Assembly: GCF_003854935.1 (NCBI RefSeq)
Contig: NZ_CP033969.1
Coordinates: 1,302,001 to 1,366,000 of the forward strand
DNA: 64,000 bases
Direction: 5' to 3'
Source: Cupriavidus pauculus
Lineage (GTDB): Bacteria; Pseudomonadota; Gammaproteobacteria; Burkholderiales; Burkholderiaceae
Shown: positions 33,400 to 43,726 of the stretch, piece by piece
Numbering within the stretch: position 1 is the first letter of the stretch
How the letters are laid out: every line of letters begins with the position of its first letter
Translations under genes and position numbers: made by a program
Notes under the pieces: model-generated
Databases searched by the model: none
What the model saw: only the letters and a program-made list of their open reading frames with translations
What the model was told of the DNA's origin: nothing

Positions 33400-35100
33400 T
33401 TATTCAAACACCGGCTTCACTGCGACTCTTCCGTAGTGATGAACCTGGACATGGCAGTCGGGATGTACCAGTACACGATTGCTTAGAGCGTCGGACCCAC
33501 CTACTACTCTGGGTTCGATGTGATGGTCATGCCACCCGGTCTCTTTGCTTATCGCGCTGTGACACACCGCGCACAAGCCTCGCTGGGACATGAACAGCTT
33601 TGCCCACTGCTTCCGGTACGCCATGCTTTCTGCCATGCGTTCCTGTCGCAGCGTTTCGCCATACATTTCCTGCGCTGGGTCGAAAGGGTTGTAGTCCCCC
33701 CGCACCTTCTTGTGCCTCCGGATTGGCGTACTCGGGATCGAATACAGTCCTTTCCAGTAGCGTTCGCCAGCCTTGTTCACTTCCGTGGAACCGAACACCC
33801 AATTCCGATCATCGATTGATGCGAAATATTTCTTTCGCACCCAGTCAACTTTCTTTCTTCGATGTCGCCGTTTTGCCCACCGCCACAGAGCCCTAAAAAT
33901 CAGGTGCTCCATTCTGGTGAACGTCGCCTTCGCAACCACTGGGCTGTGATACTGCGCCCAGCCCCTAAGCATCGGGTTCAGCGTTTGGACTAGGTCCGCC
34001 TGCTTTCGCCCGCTGTGAGCACTGATGACCTCCTTCACCTTGCAATAAAACGTTTGTGCGTTCTTCTTGCTCGGTTTGATGAGCAGGGTTCCCGAGTACT
34101 TCCGGAAATTCCACCCAAGGAAGTCAAAGCCTTCAGCGATGTTGACGATTCGCGTTTTCTCCGTGGACAGCGAAAGCCCCCTTGTTGCTAGGAACTGTTC
34201 CACCCACGGCTTCACTTCGTTTTCTAGGACTTCCGGCGTGTAGCCGGTGATCACGAAGTCATCCGCATACCGTACGACATTCACTTTCAACTTCTTAGTA
34301 TTGGTTACTCCCAGCTTTGCCCGTAGGGACTCGACCAGTTGTTGTTCCAACCCATTCAGTGCCACGTTAGCCAAGGTCGGGGAAATGATGCCCCCCTGTG
34401 GTGTTCCAGCGTCGGTCGCCTGAAACTGGCCTTGAAATACCACGCCAGCTTTCAACCACTTCCGCAGGATTGCTTTGTCCATAGGGACATTGCGTTCCAG
34501 CCAGTCGTGGCTGATATGGTCGAAACACCCTTTGATATCCGCTTCTAGGATCCATTGGGCCGAAGCCTTTCTGGATAAGTTGACGAATAGCTGGGACATG
34601 GCATCCGCCGTGGATCGATTGATCCGGAACCCATAGGAGTTCGGATCGCTCGTCCCTTCGGACACTGGTTCCAGCGCCAGCAGATACAACGCCTGCATGG
34701 CTCTGTCCAACATGGTCGGAATACCCAGAGGGCGTTCCTTCCCGTTGGCTTTGGGGATAAAGACCCGCCGTAATGGCATGGGCCGATACCCCCGGCGCTT
34801 CAACCGCCCAATGGCTTCCCATCGGGCTTCAGGCGATTTCCACTTTTCGCGGTCGACTCCTGCCGTCCGCGCACCTTGGTTCATCGCCACTCGCCTTACC
34901 GCCGATGCTTTGGCGGAAAACGAGCGGGTCAGGGATCGTTGCAGGGCTTTCACCCGGCGCCAATCCCCTTCCTGTGTTGCCTTCGCAATTCGAATCTGCA
35001 TTGCCCGAACATTCCGATCAACGCGGCGCCAATTGATGTCGCCCCATCGTTGCGGGATGCCGGAGGGCGCAGATTCATCCTCTCGGATCAATGCTTCCAT
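33400..35100 (-). CDS. ltrA: Group II intron reverse transcriptase/maturase with HNH endonuclease
   Basis: This is the intron-encoded protein that helps the intron fold and splice and copies it into new DNA sites. The 566-residue product has an N-terminal RT0-type region, the reverse transcriptase core with AGTPQGGIISP (about 231-241) and the active site YADD at residues 278-281, a maturase X domain, and a C-terminal HNH endonuclease with CxxC at 510/513, HH at 526-527 and H546/C549. All key residues are intact and the frame is open, so the protein looks functional. ATG 35100 follows an AGGAGAG site. Confidence 0.95.
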   Translation of the reverse strand: MEALIREDESAPSGIPQRWGDINWRRVDRNVRAMQIRIAKATQEGDWRRVKALQRSLTRSFSAKASAVRRVAMNQGARTAGVDREKWKSPEARWEAIGRLKRRGYRPMPLRRVFIPKANGKERPLGIPTMLDRAMQALYLLALEPVSEGTSDPNSYGFRINRSTADAMSQLFVNLSRKASAQWILEADIKGCFDHISHDWLERNVPMDKAILRKWLKAGVVFQGQFQATDAGTPQGGIISPTLANVALNGLEQQLVESLRAKLGVTNTKKLKVNVVRYADDFVITGYTPEVLENEVKPWVEQFLATRGLSLSTEKTRIVNIAEGFDFLGWNFRKYSGTLLIKPSKKNAQTFYCKVKEVISAHSGRKQADLVQTLNPMLRGWAQYHSPVVAKATFTRMEHLIFRALWRWAKRRHRRKKVDWVRKKYFASIDDRNWVFGSTEVNKAGERYWKGLYSIPSTPIRRHKKVRGDYNPFDPAQEMYGETLRQERMAESMAYRKQWAKLFMSQRGLCAVCHSAISKETGWHDHHIEPRVVGGSDALSNRVLVHPDCHVQVHHYGRVAVKPVFE

Positions 35101-35142
35101 GCTGCTCTCCTATCTTGAGGACTTCCCCAAACAGCAGAGACA

Positions 35143-35176
35143 ACATGCCCCCTTGGGGGCATGTCACCCCCCAAGG
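35143..35176 (-). promoter_or_regulatory. Mutually exclusive hairpins before the intron protein start
   Basis: Two stems share sequence. ACATGCCCC/GGGGCATGT (35143-35151 with 35156-35164) and CCTTGGGGG/CCCCCAAGG (35151-35159 with 35168-35176) cannot form together. They lie 40-75 nt before the start codon, where group II introns often place a domain IV structure that the maturase binds to control its own translation. Confidence 0.5.
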
Positions 35177-35877
35177 GAAGAAAATTAAACAAGCGAGTTC
35201 AGTCAGCCGCCTTGCGACGAAAGACCAGTTGGAAGTCTGCTCGCTTTCGCGTGGGATGATGTTTCAATCCCTATCCGGACCATTACAGCCTGGCGTTCGC
35301 TTTCTCCAACCTCCCATACCCGCACAGCCAACAGCGTTCCTTACGGTTCGCCTGCCTGAGTCAAACTGCACTCCGGCAGCCATACGGGCTTACCACGTTC
35401 CCTGCGCATTACACGACTGGGTTAGGGCCTGCCTCTCCGCCGGTGGTCATACTAGCGACGTGTCCCGAGTTTTGAGCGGGGCATCCGACCACGTACCTTT
35501 TGGTTAGTGCCTATCAGCAGCTTTGGCACCGCAATCCTTACGACGTTTATCAGCAGTTCACTGCGTTACCCATACCAGCCAGCCCGCACCTCGACCCCTT
35601 TGCTGCTTGGAGCCTTTACATCCCCGCCTCACGGCATGGACGCACCCTTACGGGGGCAGCGTTGTCAGAAGAGCTTCACACCCCACCGTTACCAGTGACG
35701 CATGTCTCCCTAGGCTACTGCTAGTCGCATAGCAGGTTCTCTATCGAGGCACCCTCGCGGGTGTATTCGACCGAACCATAACGCGCAGAGCTATACGCTC
35801 CGGGAAACCTCACTTCATTACTTCGGTGCCTCCGTGCTGGCAGGCGCTTGACAACAGACGGGCTCTTACGAGCGCAT

Positions 35878-36355
35878 GGCCTGTGTCCCAAAGAACGTAG
35901 CGCCGACCCTATTGGGTCGGCTTAAATGCTATGTAGCGAACACGCAGCGAAACTGCCGCTGCATGTCCACCCGCACCCTCCGGGGAGAGCGCGTACTGCA
36001 AAGACACCTGCCCAAAGGCAAGCGTCCCCGCCTTTGGGCAATGGCTGGAAATCCATCCAGCAAATAGCAAGCTGCGATTTAGCCGATACGCTGGCCTTGC
36101 CGCAACACATGGACTCGCTCCAGCCTTGCGGCTGGGCTTGTCAAAGCAAGAAATGGTTGAGATTGGACGGTTCAGGCCGAGGCTTTCCCCTTGTCTCAAC
36201 GAAAGGTCGATGCTCCTTACGTTGGAGCTACCCGGACACGAGTGTGCGTGTCGCACCAAAACCGGTGGATTATATGCGATGCGCATGTACCATGGCCGAA
36301 GCCTGCATCGCGGTGGAAGGGAATGTCAGGAGGGCGCGCCGCGCCGTGCCGCACC
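35878..36355. other. Hairpin-rich segment of unknown origin between intron and rplU region
   Basis: No recognised gene lies here. Three compact inverted repeats are visible: 35902-35921 (GCCGACCC, TATT loop), 36010-36039 (GCCCAAAGGC, 10-nt loop) and 36121-36134 (CAGCC, TTGC loop). A minus-strand frame of 125 codons (35909-36286) is open and Cys-poor, but it has no family resemblance I trust. Composition is intermediate between the intron and the chromosome. It may be a remnant of another mobile element or a dispersed repeat that the intron targeted. Confidence 0.45.
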
Positions 36356-36361
36356 TATAAT
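36356..36361 (+). promoter_or_regulatory. -10 element TATAAT of the small membrane-peptide gene
   Basis: A perfect TATAAT ends six bases before the ATG at 36368, so transcription would start at or next to the start codon. No -35 hexamer is visible at 16-18 bases. Confidence 0.5.
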
Positions 36362-36367
36362 GCCGCC

Positions 36368-36466
36368 ATGGACAAGCCCCAAGCCTCACGACGGCATGTC
36401 CGCCGCACCGCCTGGTGGGTGGCGTTTGCTGCCCTGGCCGGGTTCCTGCTGGCCGACCTGACCTGA
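36368..36466 (+). CDS. Small predicted single-span membrane peptide, probably leaderless
   Basis: A 32-codon frame encodes a basic N-terminus ([13 protein letters not shown]) followed by a hydrophobic span rich in Trp, Ala, Leu and Phe and a short LADLT end, a typical N-in single-pass layout. It has no ribosome site; the TATAAT immediately upstream would give an mRNA starting at the ATG. A GC-rich hairpin follows (36494-36520). I do not recognise the peptide. Its place upstream of rplU is either chance or a small conserved gene. Confidence 0.5.
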   Translation: MDKPQASRRHVRRTAWWVAFAALAGFLLADLT

Positions 36467-36493
36467 CGCCTCGCGTGCTCCACGAAGTGCGCC

Positions 36494-36520
36494 GCCCGCC
36501 GCAGCCATCGCCCGGCGGGC
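36494..36520 (+). terminator. Possible terminator after the small gene
   Basis: GCCCGCCG (36494-36501) pairs with CGGCGGGC (36513-36520) around an 11-nt loop, followed by a T-rich stretch that also contains the rplU -35 element. Confidence 0.5.
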
Positions 36521-36536
36521 TATCTCGTTGTTTTCT

Positions 36537-36565
36537 TTGCGCTTTTCCGTAAACCGGTCTATAAT
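36537..36565 (+). promoter_or_regulatory. rplU-rpmA promoter
   Basis: TTGCGC (36537-36542) and a perfect TATAAT (36560-36565) are exactly 17 bases apart. This is the best sigma70-type promoter in the window and would give a leader of about 110 nt before rplU. Confidence 0.8.
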
Positions 36566-36683
36566 CGCCGGTTCCTTCGGTTGCGTTTCACGCGCAAACC
36601 GTCTGCGGCGCACGAAACGGCGCCGGCTCCGGGGCTCCCCGGGGCAGCATTCATCGTTTCAATCAACATCGAGAGGTTCGACA

Positions 36684-36995
36684 ATGTACGCGGTCGTAAA
36701 AACCGGCGGCAAGCAATACAAGGTTGCTGCTGGCGAAAAACTGAAAGTAGAACAGATACCGGCTGACATTGGCGCAGAAATCACGCTGGACCAGGTGCTC
36801 GCAGTGGGCGCTGGCGACCAAATCAAGTTTGGTACGCCGCTGGTGAGCGGGGCTTCCGTCAAGGCTACCGTTATCGCCCAGGGTCGTCACGACAAGGTGA
36901 AGATCTTCAAGATGCGCCGTCGCAAGCACTACCAGAAGCGTCAGGGCCATCGTCAGAATTACACCGAACTGCGTATCGAAGCCATCGTGGCCTGA
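36684..36995 (+). CDS. rplU: Ribosomal protein bL21
   Basis: bL21 is a 50S subunit protein that binds 23S rRNA and needs bL20 for assembly. The 103-residue product starts [17 protein letters not shown] and ends with the basic [21 protein letters not shown] region, matching the family along its full length. ATG 36684 has a GAGAGG site seven bases away. It is followed 51 bases later by rpmA in the usual L21-L27 operon. Confidence 0.98.
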   Translation: MYAVVKTGGKQYKVAAGEKLKVEQIPADIGAEITLDQVLAVGAGDQIKFGTPLVSGASVKATVIAQGRHDKVKIFKMRRRKHYQKRQGHRQNYTELRIEAIVA

Positions 36996-37046
36996 GCTCC
37001 GGCTCGGACACCCGTTTCATCGCACTAGGTCAACTGGAGTTAAGAC

Positions 37047-37307
37047 ATGGCACAGAAAAAAGGCGGCGGTTCCACGCGGAACGGCCGTGATTCGGAATCG
37101 AAGCGTCTGGGCGTGAAGGTGTACGGTGGCCAGGCCATCAACGCCGGCGGCATCATCGTCCGTCAACGCGGCACCCGCGTGCACGCTGGTGACAACGTCG
37201 GCGTGGGCAAGGATCACACCCTGTTCGCGCTGGTGGACGGCCACGTGCAGTTCGCCGTCAAGGGCCCTGCCAAGAAGCAGCAAGTCAGCGTCGTTCCGGC
37301 GGCCTGA
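37047..37307 (+). CDS. rpmA: Ribosomal protein bL27
   Basis: bL27 reaches the peptidyl transferase centre of the 50S subunit with its flexible N-terminus. The 86-residue protein begins [16 protein letters not shown] and shows [22 protein letters not shown]. The N-terminus starts directly with the mature-type sequence, so no leader-removing protease is needed. A terminator follows, separating rplU-rpmA from obgE at least in part. Confidence 0.98.
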   Translation: MAQKKGGGSTRNGRDSESKRLGVKVYGGQAINAGGIIVRQRGTRVHAGDNVGVGKDHTLFALVDGHVQFAVKGPAKKQQVSVVPAA

Positions 37308-37325
37308 TACAGCCTTTGCAGCACG

Positions 37326-37360
37326 AAAGGCCCCGCAGCACATGCGGGGCTTTTTCTTTT
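37326..37360 (+). terminator. Intrinsic terminator after rpmA
   Basis: AAAGGCCCCGCA (37326-37337) pairs with TGCGGGGCTTTT (37343-37354) with one wobble and a 5-nt loop, followed by TTTTTCTTTT. Confidence 0.9.
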
Positions 37361-37372
37361 GTGGCGCGATAG

Positions 37373-38527
<1,155 letters not shown>

Positions 38528-38577
38528 GCTGCCCGGCTCCCCTACAACAACCACGGCTCGGAGACAGGAACCCCGCC

Positions 38578-39696
38578 ATGCAATCGGTCATCGCGCAGGC
38601 TAAACGTATCGTCGTCAAAGTGGGCTCCAGCCTGGTCACCAACGACGGCAAAGGGCTGGACCACGACGCCATCGCGCGCTGGGCGGCCCAGATCGCCAAG
38701 CTGCGCGGCACGGGCAAGGAGGTGGTGCTGGTCAGCTCGGGCGCCATCGCCGAGGGCATGCAGCGGCTGGGCTGGGCGCGCCGGCCGAAGGAAATCCACG
38801 AACTCCAGGCCGCGGCGGCGGTGGGCCAGATGGGCCTGGCGCAGGTCTACGAGAGCCAGTTCGGCCGCTACGGCATCCGCACCGCGCAGGTGCTGCTGAC
38901 CCACGCCGACCTGGCCGACCGCGAGCGCTACCTCAATGCGCGGTCCACGCTGCTGACGCTGCTGTCGCTGGGCGTGGTGCCGATCATTAACGAGAACGAC
39001 ACCGTGGTCACCGACGAAATCAAGTTCGGCGACAACGACACGCTGGGCGCCCTGGTCACGAACCTGATCGAAGGCGACGCGCTGGTGATCCTGACCGACC
39101 AGCGCGGCCTGTACACGGCCGATCCGCGCAAGGACCCGAACGCCGAGTTCGTGCACGAGGCGCTGGCCGGTACGCCCGAGCTGGAGGCGATGGCGGGCGG
39201 CGCGGGCACGTCCATCGGCCGCGGTGGCATGCTGACCAAGATCCTGGCGGCCAAGCGGGCGGCCAAGTCCGGCGCGCACACGACGATCGCGTCGGGCCGC
39301 GAGGCCGACGTGCTGGGCCGGCTGGCCGCCGGCGAGGCCATCGGCACCCAGTTGCTGGCGCCCACCGGGCGGCTCACGGCCCGCAAGCAATGGATGGCCG
39401 ACCACCTGCAACTGCGCGGCCGCGTGGTGATCGATGCCGGCGCGGTGGAAAAGCTGACGGGCGGCGGCAAGTCGCTGCTGCCGATTGGCGTGACCGAGGT
39501 GCAGGGCGAATTCGCGCGCGGCGAGGTGGTGGCCTGCGTCGATACCGCCGGGCGCGAGGTCGCGCGCGGCATCACCAACTATTCGAGCGCGGAGGCGCGG
39601 CTCATCGCCCGCAAGCCGTCGTCGGAAATCGAATCGGTGCTGGGCCACCTGAACGAGCCCGAGCTGATTCACCGCGACAACCTCGTACTGGTCTGA
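38578..39696 (+). CDS. proB: ProB, glutamate 5-kinase
   Basis: ProB phosphorylates glutamate as the first step of proline synthesis. The 372-residue protein has the amino acid kinase fold with [25 protein letters not shown] and [17 protein letters not shown], and a C-terminal PUA domain from about residue 280. ATG 38578 follows obgE by 50 bases. A strong terminator comes right after the stop. Confidence 0.97.
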   Translation: MQSVIAQAKRIVVKVGSSLVTNDGKGLDHDAIARWAAQIAKLRGTGKEVVLVSSGAIAEGMQRLGWARRPKEIHELQAAAAVGQMGLAQVYESQFGRYGIRTAQVLLTHADLADRERYLNARSTLLTLLSLGVVPIINENDTVVTDEIKFGDNDTLGALVTNLIEGDALVILTDQRGLYTADPRKDPNAEFVHEALAGTPELEAMAGGAGTSIGRGGMLTKILAAKRAAKSGAHTTIASGREADVLGRLAAGEAIGTQLLAPTGRLTARKQWMADHLQLRGRVVIDAGAVEKLTGGGKSLLPIGVTEVQGEFARGEVVACVDTAGREVARGITNYSSAEARLIARKPSSEIESVLGHLNEPELIHRDNLVLV

Positions 39697-39712
39697 TACC
39701 GGCCCGCGCAAG

Positions 39713-39748
39713 AAAAAACGGCGAGTCCCGCAGGGGGCTCGCCGTTTT
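39713..39748 (+). terminator. Intrinsic terminator after proB
   Basis: AAAACGGCGAG (39715-39725) pairs with CTCGCCGTTTT (39738-39748), and inner CCC/GGG pairs extend the stem. It lies between convergent proB and the CNP1-like gene and has A/T flanks on both sides, so it can act in both directions. Confidence 0.9.
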
Positions 39749-39770
39749 GCGTTGGGGCGCCAGGATCGGT

Positions 39771-40349
39771 TCAGCGGCTCGGCGCGTACGCCTTCAGGTC
39801 TCGGATGATCTGTTCCGGCTTGCCCGCCACGGTGCGGCCTTCGCAGAAGTAATCGGTCGCCAGCGTCGCCGCGTAGGCGTTGCGGGCGCGGTTCTGCATC
39901 CGGATCCACATGTCGCGCGACTCGCCCAGGTTCGGCACCCAGGCCGTGGCGCCCTTGGGCAGCGTGGCGTAGATGCGACGCTCGAAGGCGTCGCAGCGCA
40001 GGCCCTCGTAGCTGACGTTGCGGCCGCCGCCGGCGCTGGTGATGACCACCGTGTAGCGCACCACGCGGTCGACGCCGACCGAGATCGACTTCGGATCCAC
40101 GGCAAAGCGGAAGTCCGACGAATCGTTGACCGAGAACGGAATCAGGTCCTCGTCGCGCGGCAGGGCGGGCAGGGCCGCCTCGGCCTCCTTGAACGGCCGG
40201 TCCTCGAACGGGTTCAGGAAGCCGCTGTCGGCCGCCTTTTCCTCTTCCTCGGGCAAGCCCTTGGCCGTGGTCTTGCAGCCGGCAAGCGCCAGGCACGCCG
40301 CTGCCAGCAACAGGCCGGAGCACAGGCTCCGGCCGCTGAAACTAGTCAT
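39771..40349 (-). CDS. CNP1-like family lipoprotein
   Basis: The 192-residue product resembles the CNP1-like family of betaproteobacterial envelope proteins, whose role is not known. The N-terminus is a lipoprotein signal with the lipobox LAGC (cysteine about residue 26). After an acidic linker comes one domain with [27 protein letters not shown] and an expected second cysteine in ATDYFCEGR. Its ATG overlaps the rppH stop by four bases, so the two are translationally coupled. Confidence 0.82.
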   Translation of the reverse strand: MTSFSGRSLCSGLLLAAACLALAGCKTTAKGLPEEEEKAADSGFLNPFEDRPFKEAEAALPALPRDEDLIPFSVNDSSDFRFAVDPKSISVGVDRVVRYTVVITSAGGGRNVSYEGLRCDAFERRIYATLPKGATAWVPNLGESRDMWIRMQNRARNAYAATLATDYFCEGRTVAGKPEQIIRDLKAYAPSR

Positions 40350-41026
40350 CCATGACTCCGGTTGGTGGTCGCCGGCGAATCCGGCGTAAGAGAAGATTCC
40401 TGCGCACTGGCCGCGCCGCCGCTGGCCACGGGCCCGGCCGAGGCGGTGGCCTCGATGGCCGGCATGCCCGCCGCCTGCCTGGCCGGCCGCGCGCCGTCGC
40501 CGTGCCGGGCGTGCCCGACGTGGTGGTGCCCGTAGGGGCTCAGTGGCACGCGGGCGCGGTTCAGGAAGCGCGACAGCTCGGTCAGCGCCAACTGGTAGAC
40601 CTCGCGCTTGAACTCGATGACGGCGTCGAGCGGCACCCAGTATTCGCTCCAGCGCCAGGCGTCGAATTCGGGATGGTCCGATGCGCGCAGGTGGATGTCG
40701 CAGTCGCGGCAAACCATGCGCAGCAGGAACCAGATCTGCTTCTGGCCCTTGTAATGGCCGCGGATCTCGCGGCGGATGAACTTGTCCGGCACCTCATAAC
40801 GCAGCCAGTCGCGCGTGCGACCGACAATCCTGACATGCTCCGGAAGCAGGCCGACTTCTTCTTGCAACTCCCGATACATGGCCTGTTCCGGCGTCTCGCC
40901 GTACTTGATGCCACCTTGCGGAAACTGCCAGGAGTGTTCGCCGATTCGCTTGCCCCAGAAAACCTCGTTACGTGCGTTGATGAGGATGATGCCGACGTTC
41001 GGGCGAAAGCCTTCACGATCGAGCAT
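40346..41026 (-). CDS. rppH: RppH, RNA pyrophosphohydrolase
   Basis: RppH removes pyrophosphate from the 5' end of transcripts and starts RNase E-dependent decay. The 226-residue protein begins [17 protein letters not shown] and has the Nudix box near residues 39-60 ([11 protein letters not shown], ending RELQEEVGL), with the RNA-binding [10 protein letters not shown] and FKREVY segments following. The last 55 residues form a His/Ala/Ser-rich tail not found in shorter homologues. It is divergent from proS. Confidence 0.95.
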   Translation of the reverse strand: MLDREGFRPNVGIILINARNEVFWGKRIGEHSWQFPQGGIKYGETPEQAMYRELQEEVGLLPEHVRIVGRTRDWLRYEVPDKFIRREIRGHYKGQKQIWFLLRMVCRDCDIHLRASDHPEFDAWRWSEYWVPLDAVIEFKREVYQLALTELSRFLNRARVPLSPYGHHHVGHARHGDGARPARQAAGMPAIEATASAGPVASGGAASAQESSLTPDSPATTNRSHG

Positions 41027-41058
41027 GACTGCACCTCGAATCCTTTAGAATTACGTCG

Positions 41059-41064
41059 ATTATA
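41059..41064 (-). promoter_or_regulatory. -10 element for rppH
   Basis: On the minus strand a perfect TATAAT lies 32 bases before the rppH start, predicting a leader of about 26 nt. The -35 at normal spacing (CAGGCC) is poor. The proS promoter must lie in the same 196-bp divergent interval but was not identified. Confidence 0.5.
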
Positions 41065-41222
41065 AGGGATGCGCGCGCAACGGCCTGACCCCGGGAATGC
41101 TGGTTTTCCCGAGCAGATGGGCAGTTTCAGGCGCGTCTCCCCGGAACCGGAAGCCCTTTGCCGCCGGCCGGCGGCGCGGCCGCCGACGGCCCGCCACGAC
41201 CCGCATCACGAGAAACCAACGG

Positions 41223-42944
41223 ATGAAAGCCTCGCATTTCTTCATTTCCACCCTCAAGGAAGCCCCCGCCGACGCGGAAATCGTGTCGCACAAACTGATG
41301 ATGCGGGCCGGCATGATCCGCAAGCTGGGCGCCGGCATCTACAGCTACATGCCGGTGGGCCTGCGCGTGATCCGCAAGGTGGAGAACATCGTTCGCGAGG
41401 AAATGAACCGCGCCGGCGCCGTGGAACTGCTGATGCCGGTGGTCCAGCCGGCCGAGCTGTGGCAGGAAACCGGCCGCTGGGACAAGATGGGCCCGGAACT
41501 GCTGCGCCTGAAAGACCGCCACGAGCGCGACTTTGCCGTCCAGCCGACGTCCGAGGAAGTGGTCACGGACATCGCCCGGTCCGAAATCCGCAGCTACAAG
41601 CAGCTGCCGGTCAATTTCTACCAGATCCAGACCAAATTCCGCGACGAGCGCCGGCCCCGCTTCGGCATCATGCGCGGCCGCGAGTTCACGATGAAGGACG
41701 CCTACTCGTTCGACCGTGACGTGGACGGCCTGAAGGTGTCGTACCAGAGCATGTACGACGCCTACGTGCGCATCTTCCAGCGGTTCGGCCTGCAGTTCCG
41801 CGCCGTGGCGGCCGACAACGGCGCCATCGGCGGGTCCGGCTCGCACGAATTTCACGTGATCGCGGAGACCGGCGAGGACGCCATCGTCTACTGCCCGACG
41901 TCCGACTACGCCGCGAACATGGAAGCCGCCGAGGCCCTGCCGCTGGCCGCCGCGCGGCCCGCGCCGGCCGAGGACCTGACGAAGACGTCGACGCCCGGCA
42001 AGGCCAAGTGCGAGCACGTGGCCGAATTCCTCGGCATGCCGCTGGCCCGGACGGTCAAGTCGATCGTGCTGGCCACCGACGGCGACGCCGGCGTGCAGAT
42101 CTGGCTGCTGCTGATCCGCGGCGACCACGAGCTGAACGAGGTCAAGGCGTCGAAGGTGCCCGGCCTGGCCGAATTCCGATTCGCCACCGAGACCGAGATC
42201 GTCGACACGTTCGGCTCGCCCCCGGGCTACCTGGGCCCCATCGGCACGAAGAAGCCGGTCAAGGTGGTGGCGGACCGTACTGTCGCCAACATGGCCGATT
42301 TTTGCTGCGGCGCCAACGAGCGCGACTACCACTACACCGGCGTGAACTGGGGCCGCGACCTGCCCGAGCCGGTGGTGGCCGACCTGCGCAATGTCGTGGC
42401 CGGCGATGCCTCGCCGGACGGCAAGGGCACGCTGGAAATCTGCCGCGGCATCGAGGTGGGCCACGTGTTCATGCTCGGCACCCGCTATTCGGAGTCGATG
42501 AACGCCGTGTTCCTGGACGAAAACGGCAAGACCCAGCCGATGCAGATGGGCTGCTATGGCATCGGCGTCACGCGCATCCTGGGCGCCGCCATCGAGCAGA
42601 ACTATGACGAGCGCGGCATCATCTGGCCGGCGGCGATTGCGCCGTTCGCCGTGGTGGTCTGCCCGGTCGGCTACGACCGCAACGAGGCCGTGAAGGCCGA
42701 GGCCGACCGCATCCATGCCGAACTGCTGGCCGCTGGCGTGGACGTGATCCTGGACGACCGTGGCGAGCGCCCGGGCGTGATGTTTGCCGACTGGGAACTG
42801 ATCGGCGTGCCGCACCGCGTGGTGGTGGGCGACCGCGGCCTGAAGGAAGGCAAGGTCGAGTACCAGGGCCGCCGCGACGCCCAGGCCACCCCGGTGGCCG
42901 TGGCCGACGTGGTGGCGCACGTGCGCGGCCTGCTGGCAAGCTGA
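41223..42944 (+). CDS. proS: ProS, prolyl-tRNA synthetase (bacterial type)
   Basis: ProS charges tRNA-Pro, including the CGG isoacceptor encoded in this window. The 573-residue length and the central editing (INS) insertion, about residues 225-400, define the bacterial type. Class II motifs are visible: motif 1 around [16 protein letters not shown], motif 2 [26 protein letters not shown], and motif 3 [20 protein letters not shown] 41223 starts at the conserved [15 protein letters not shown]; upstream in-frame codons encode low-complexity residues. Confidence 0.97.
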   Translation: MKASHFFISTLKEAPADAEIVSHKLMMRAGMIRKLGAGIYSYMPVGLRVIRKVENIVREEMNRAGAVELLMPVVQPAELWQETGRWDKMGPELLRLKDRHERDFAVQPTSEEVVTDIARSEIRSYKQLPVNFYQIQTKFRDERRPRFGIMRGREFTMKDAYSFDRDVDGLKVSYQSMYDAYVRIFQRFGLQFRAVAADNGAIGGSGSHEFHVIAETGEDAIVYCPTSDYAANMEAAEALPLAAARPAPAEDLTKTSTPGKAKCEHVAEFLGMPLARTVKSIVLATDGDAGVQIWLLLIRGDHELNEVKASKVPGLAEFRFATETEIVDTFGSPPGYLGPIGTKKPVKVVADRTVANMADFCCGANERDYHYTGVNWGRDLPEPVVADLRNVVAGDASPDGKGTLEICRGIEVGHVFMLGTRYSESMNAVFLDENGKTQPMQMGCYGIGVTRILGAAIEQNYDERGIIWPAAIAPFAVVVCPVGYDRNEAVKAEADRIHAELLAAGVDVILDDRGERPGVMFADWELIGVPHRVVVGDRGLKEGKVEYQGRRDAQATPVAVADVVAHVRGLLAS

Positions 42945-42967
42945 CCGCCACCCCGAGCCGACGCGCC

Positions 42968-43726
42968 ATGCCCGCCCAGCTTCTCCCCATCCGCCGCCCC
43001 CTGGCTGCCCTGGCCGCCGGCCTGCTGTGTGCCGTGCTGGCCACGGCGGCGCATGCCGGTGCGCAGAAGGAAGAGGCGCTGGCCGATTCCGTGCGCGGCG
43101 CGCTGGCCGCGGCCATCGCCGACAACCGGCCGGTCCGGCCGGTGTTTGCGTCGGGCGCCGAGCGGCTCGGCTACCTGAAATGGCTGGGCGAGATGTCGCG
43201 CCGGCTGGAAGCGCGGCTGCCTGACCCGCAGACGCGCGTGGAACTGATCGAAACCGTCTATTACGAAGCCAAGCGCGCCGGGCTGGAACCGTCGCTGGTG
43301 CTGGGCCTGGTACAGGTGGAAAGCGGCTTCCGCAAGTACGCGATCAGCTCGGCCGATGCGCGCGGGCTGATGCAGGTGATGCCGTTCTGGGTGCGAACCA
43401 TCGGCGACGGCGACACGCGCAAGCTGTTCCACCTGCAGAGCAACCTGCGGTACGGCTGCACGATCCTGCGCCACTACCTCGATCGCGAGAACGGCGACCT
43501 GTACCTGGCGCTGGGCCGCTACAACGGCAGCCGGGGCCGGGCCGAGTACCCGAACGCGGTGCTGGGCGCCTGGAAGCGCTGGCAGTATTCCGAGGCCACG
43601 GTGACGATTGCGGGCGATCCGGACGGCGCCGTGCCGGCCGCCACCGCGCCGGCGCGCCGCACGCTGCCGCCGGAGTCTCCGGCGCGCAACCCGTTTTCGC
43701 CGCAGCGGCTGACCAATCCGTCATGA
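42968..43726 (+). CDS. Lytic transglycosylase, SLT family
   Basis: This is a periplasmic muramidase-like enzyme that cleaves peptidoglycan to 1,6-anhydro-muropeptides. The 252-residue product has a signal peptide ending AHA after about residue 30 and a single SLT domain. The catalytic glutamate is Glu118 in LVQVESGFRKYAISS, followed by ARGLMQVMPFW and ALGRYNGSRG. The C-terminal 40 residues are Pro/Ala-rich. It lies 23 bases after proS and overlaps the next gene by four bases. Confidence 0.93.
   Translation: MPAQLLPIRRPLAALAAGLLCAVLATAAHAGAQKEEALADSVRGALAAAIADNRPVRPVFASGAERLGYLKWLGEMSRRLEARLPDPQTRVELIETVYYEAKRAGLEPSLVLGLVQVESGFRKYAISSADARGLMQVMPFWVRTIGDGDTRKLFHLQSNLRYGCTILRHYLDRENGDLYLALGRYNGSRGRAEYPNAVLGAWKRWQYSEATVTIAGDPDGAVPAATAPARRTLPPESPARNPFSPQRLTNPS

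Larger units (their letters stand above)
33301..35877 (-). mobile_element. Group II intron with reverse transcriptase/maturase, in the ispB leader
   Basis: The minus strand carries an intron-encoded protein (33400-35100) framed by ribozyme sequence: about 780 nt on the 5' side (domains I-III and part of IV) and domains V and VI on the 3' side. Base composition is visibly lower in GC than the flanks. The 3' end is placed just after domain VI (about 33301) and the 5' end near 35877, where ATGCG followed by a GCTC-GTAA-GAGC hairpin stands where introns of this kind usually start GTGYG. Both boundaries are uncertain by tens of bases. It is oriented with ispB, so it would be transcribed and spliced as part of the ispB leader. 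Confidence 0.85.

Noticed and set aside
35909-36286. A 125-codon minus-strand frame beside the intron
   Set aside because: No family resemblance, no clear ribosome site, and several hairpins within it. Kept only as part of an unassigned segment.
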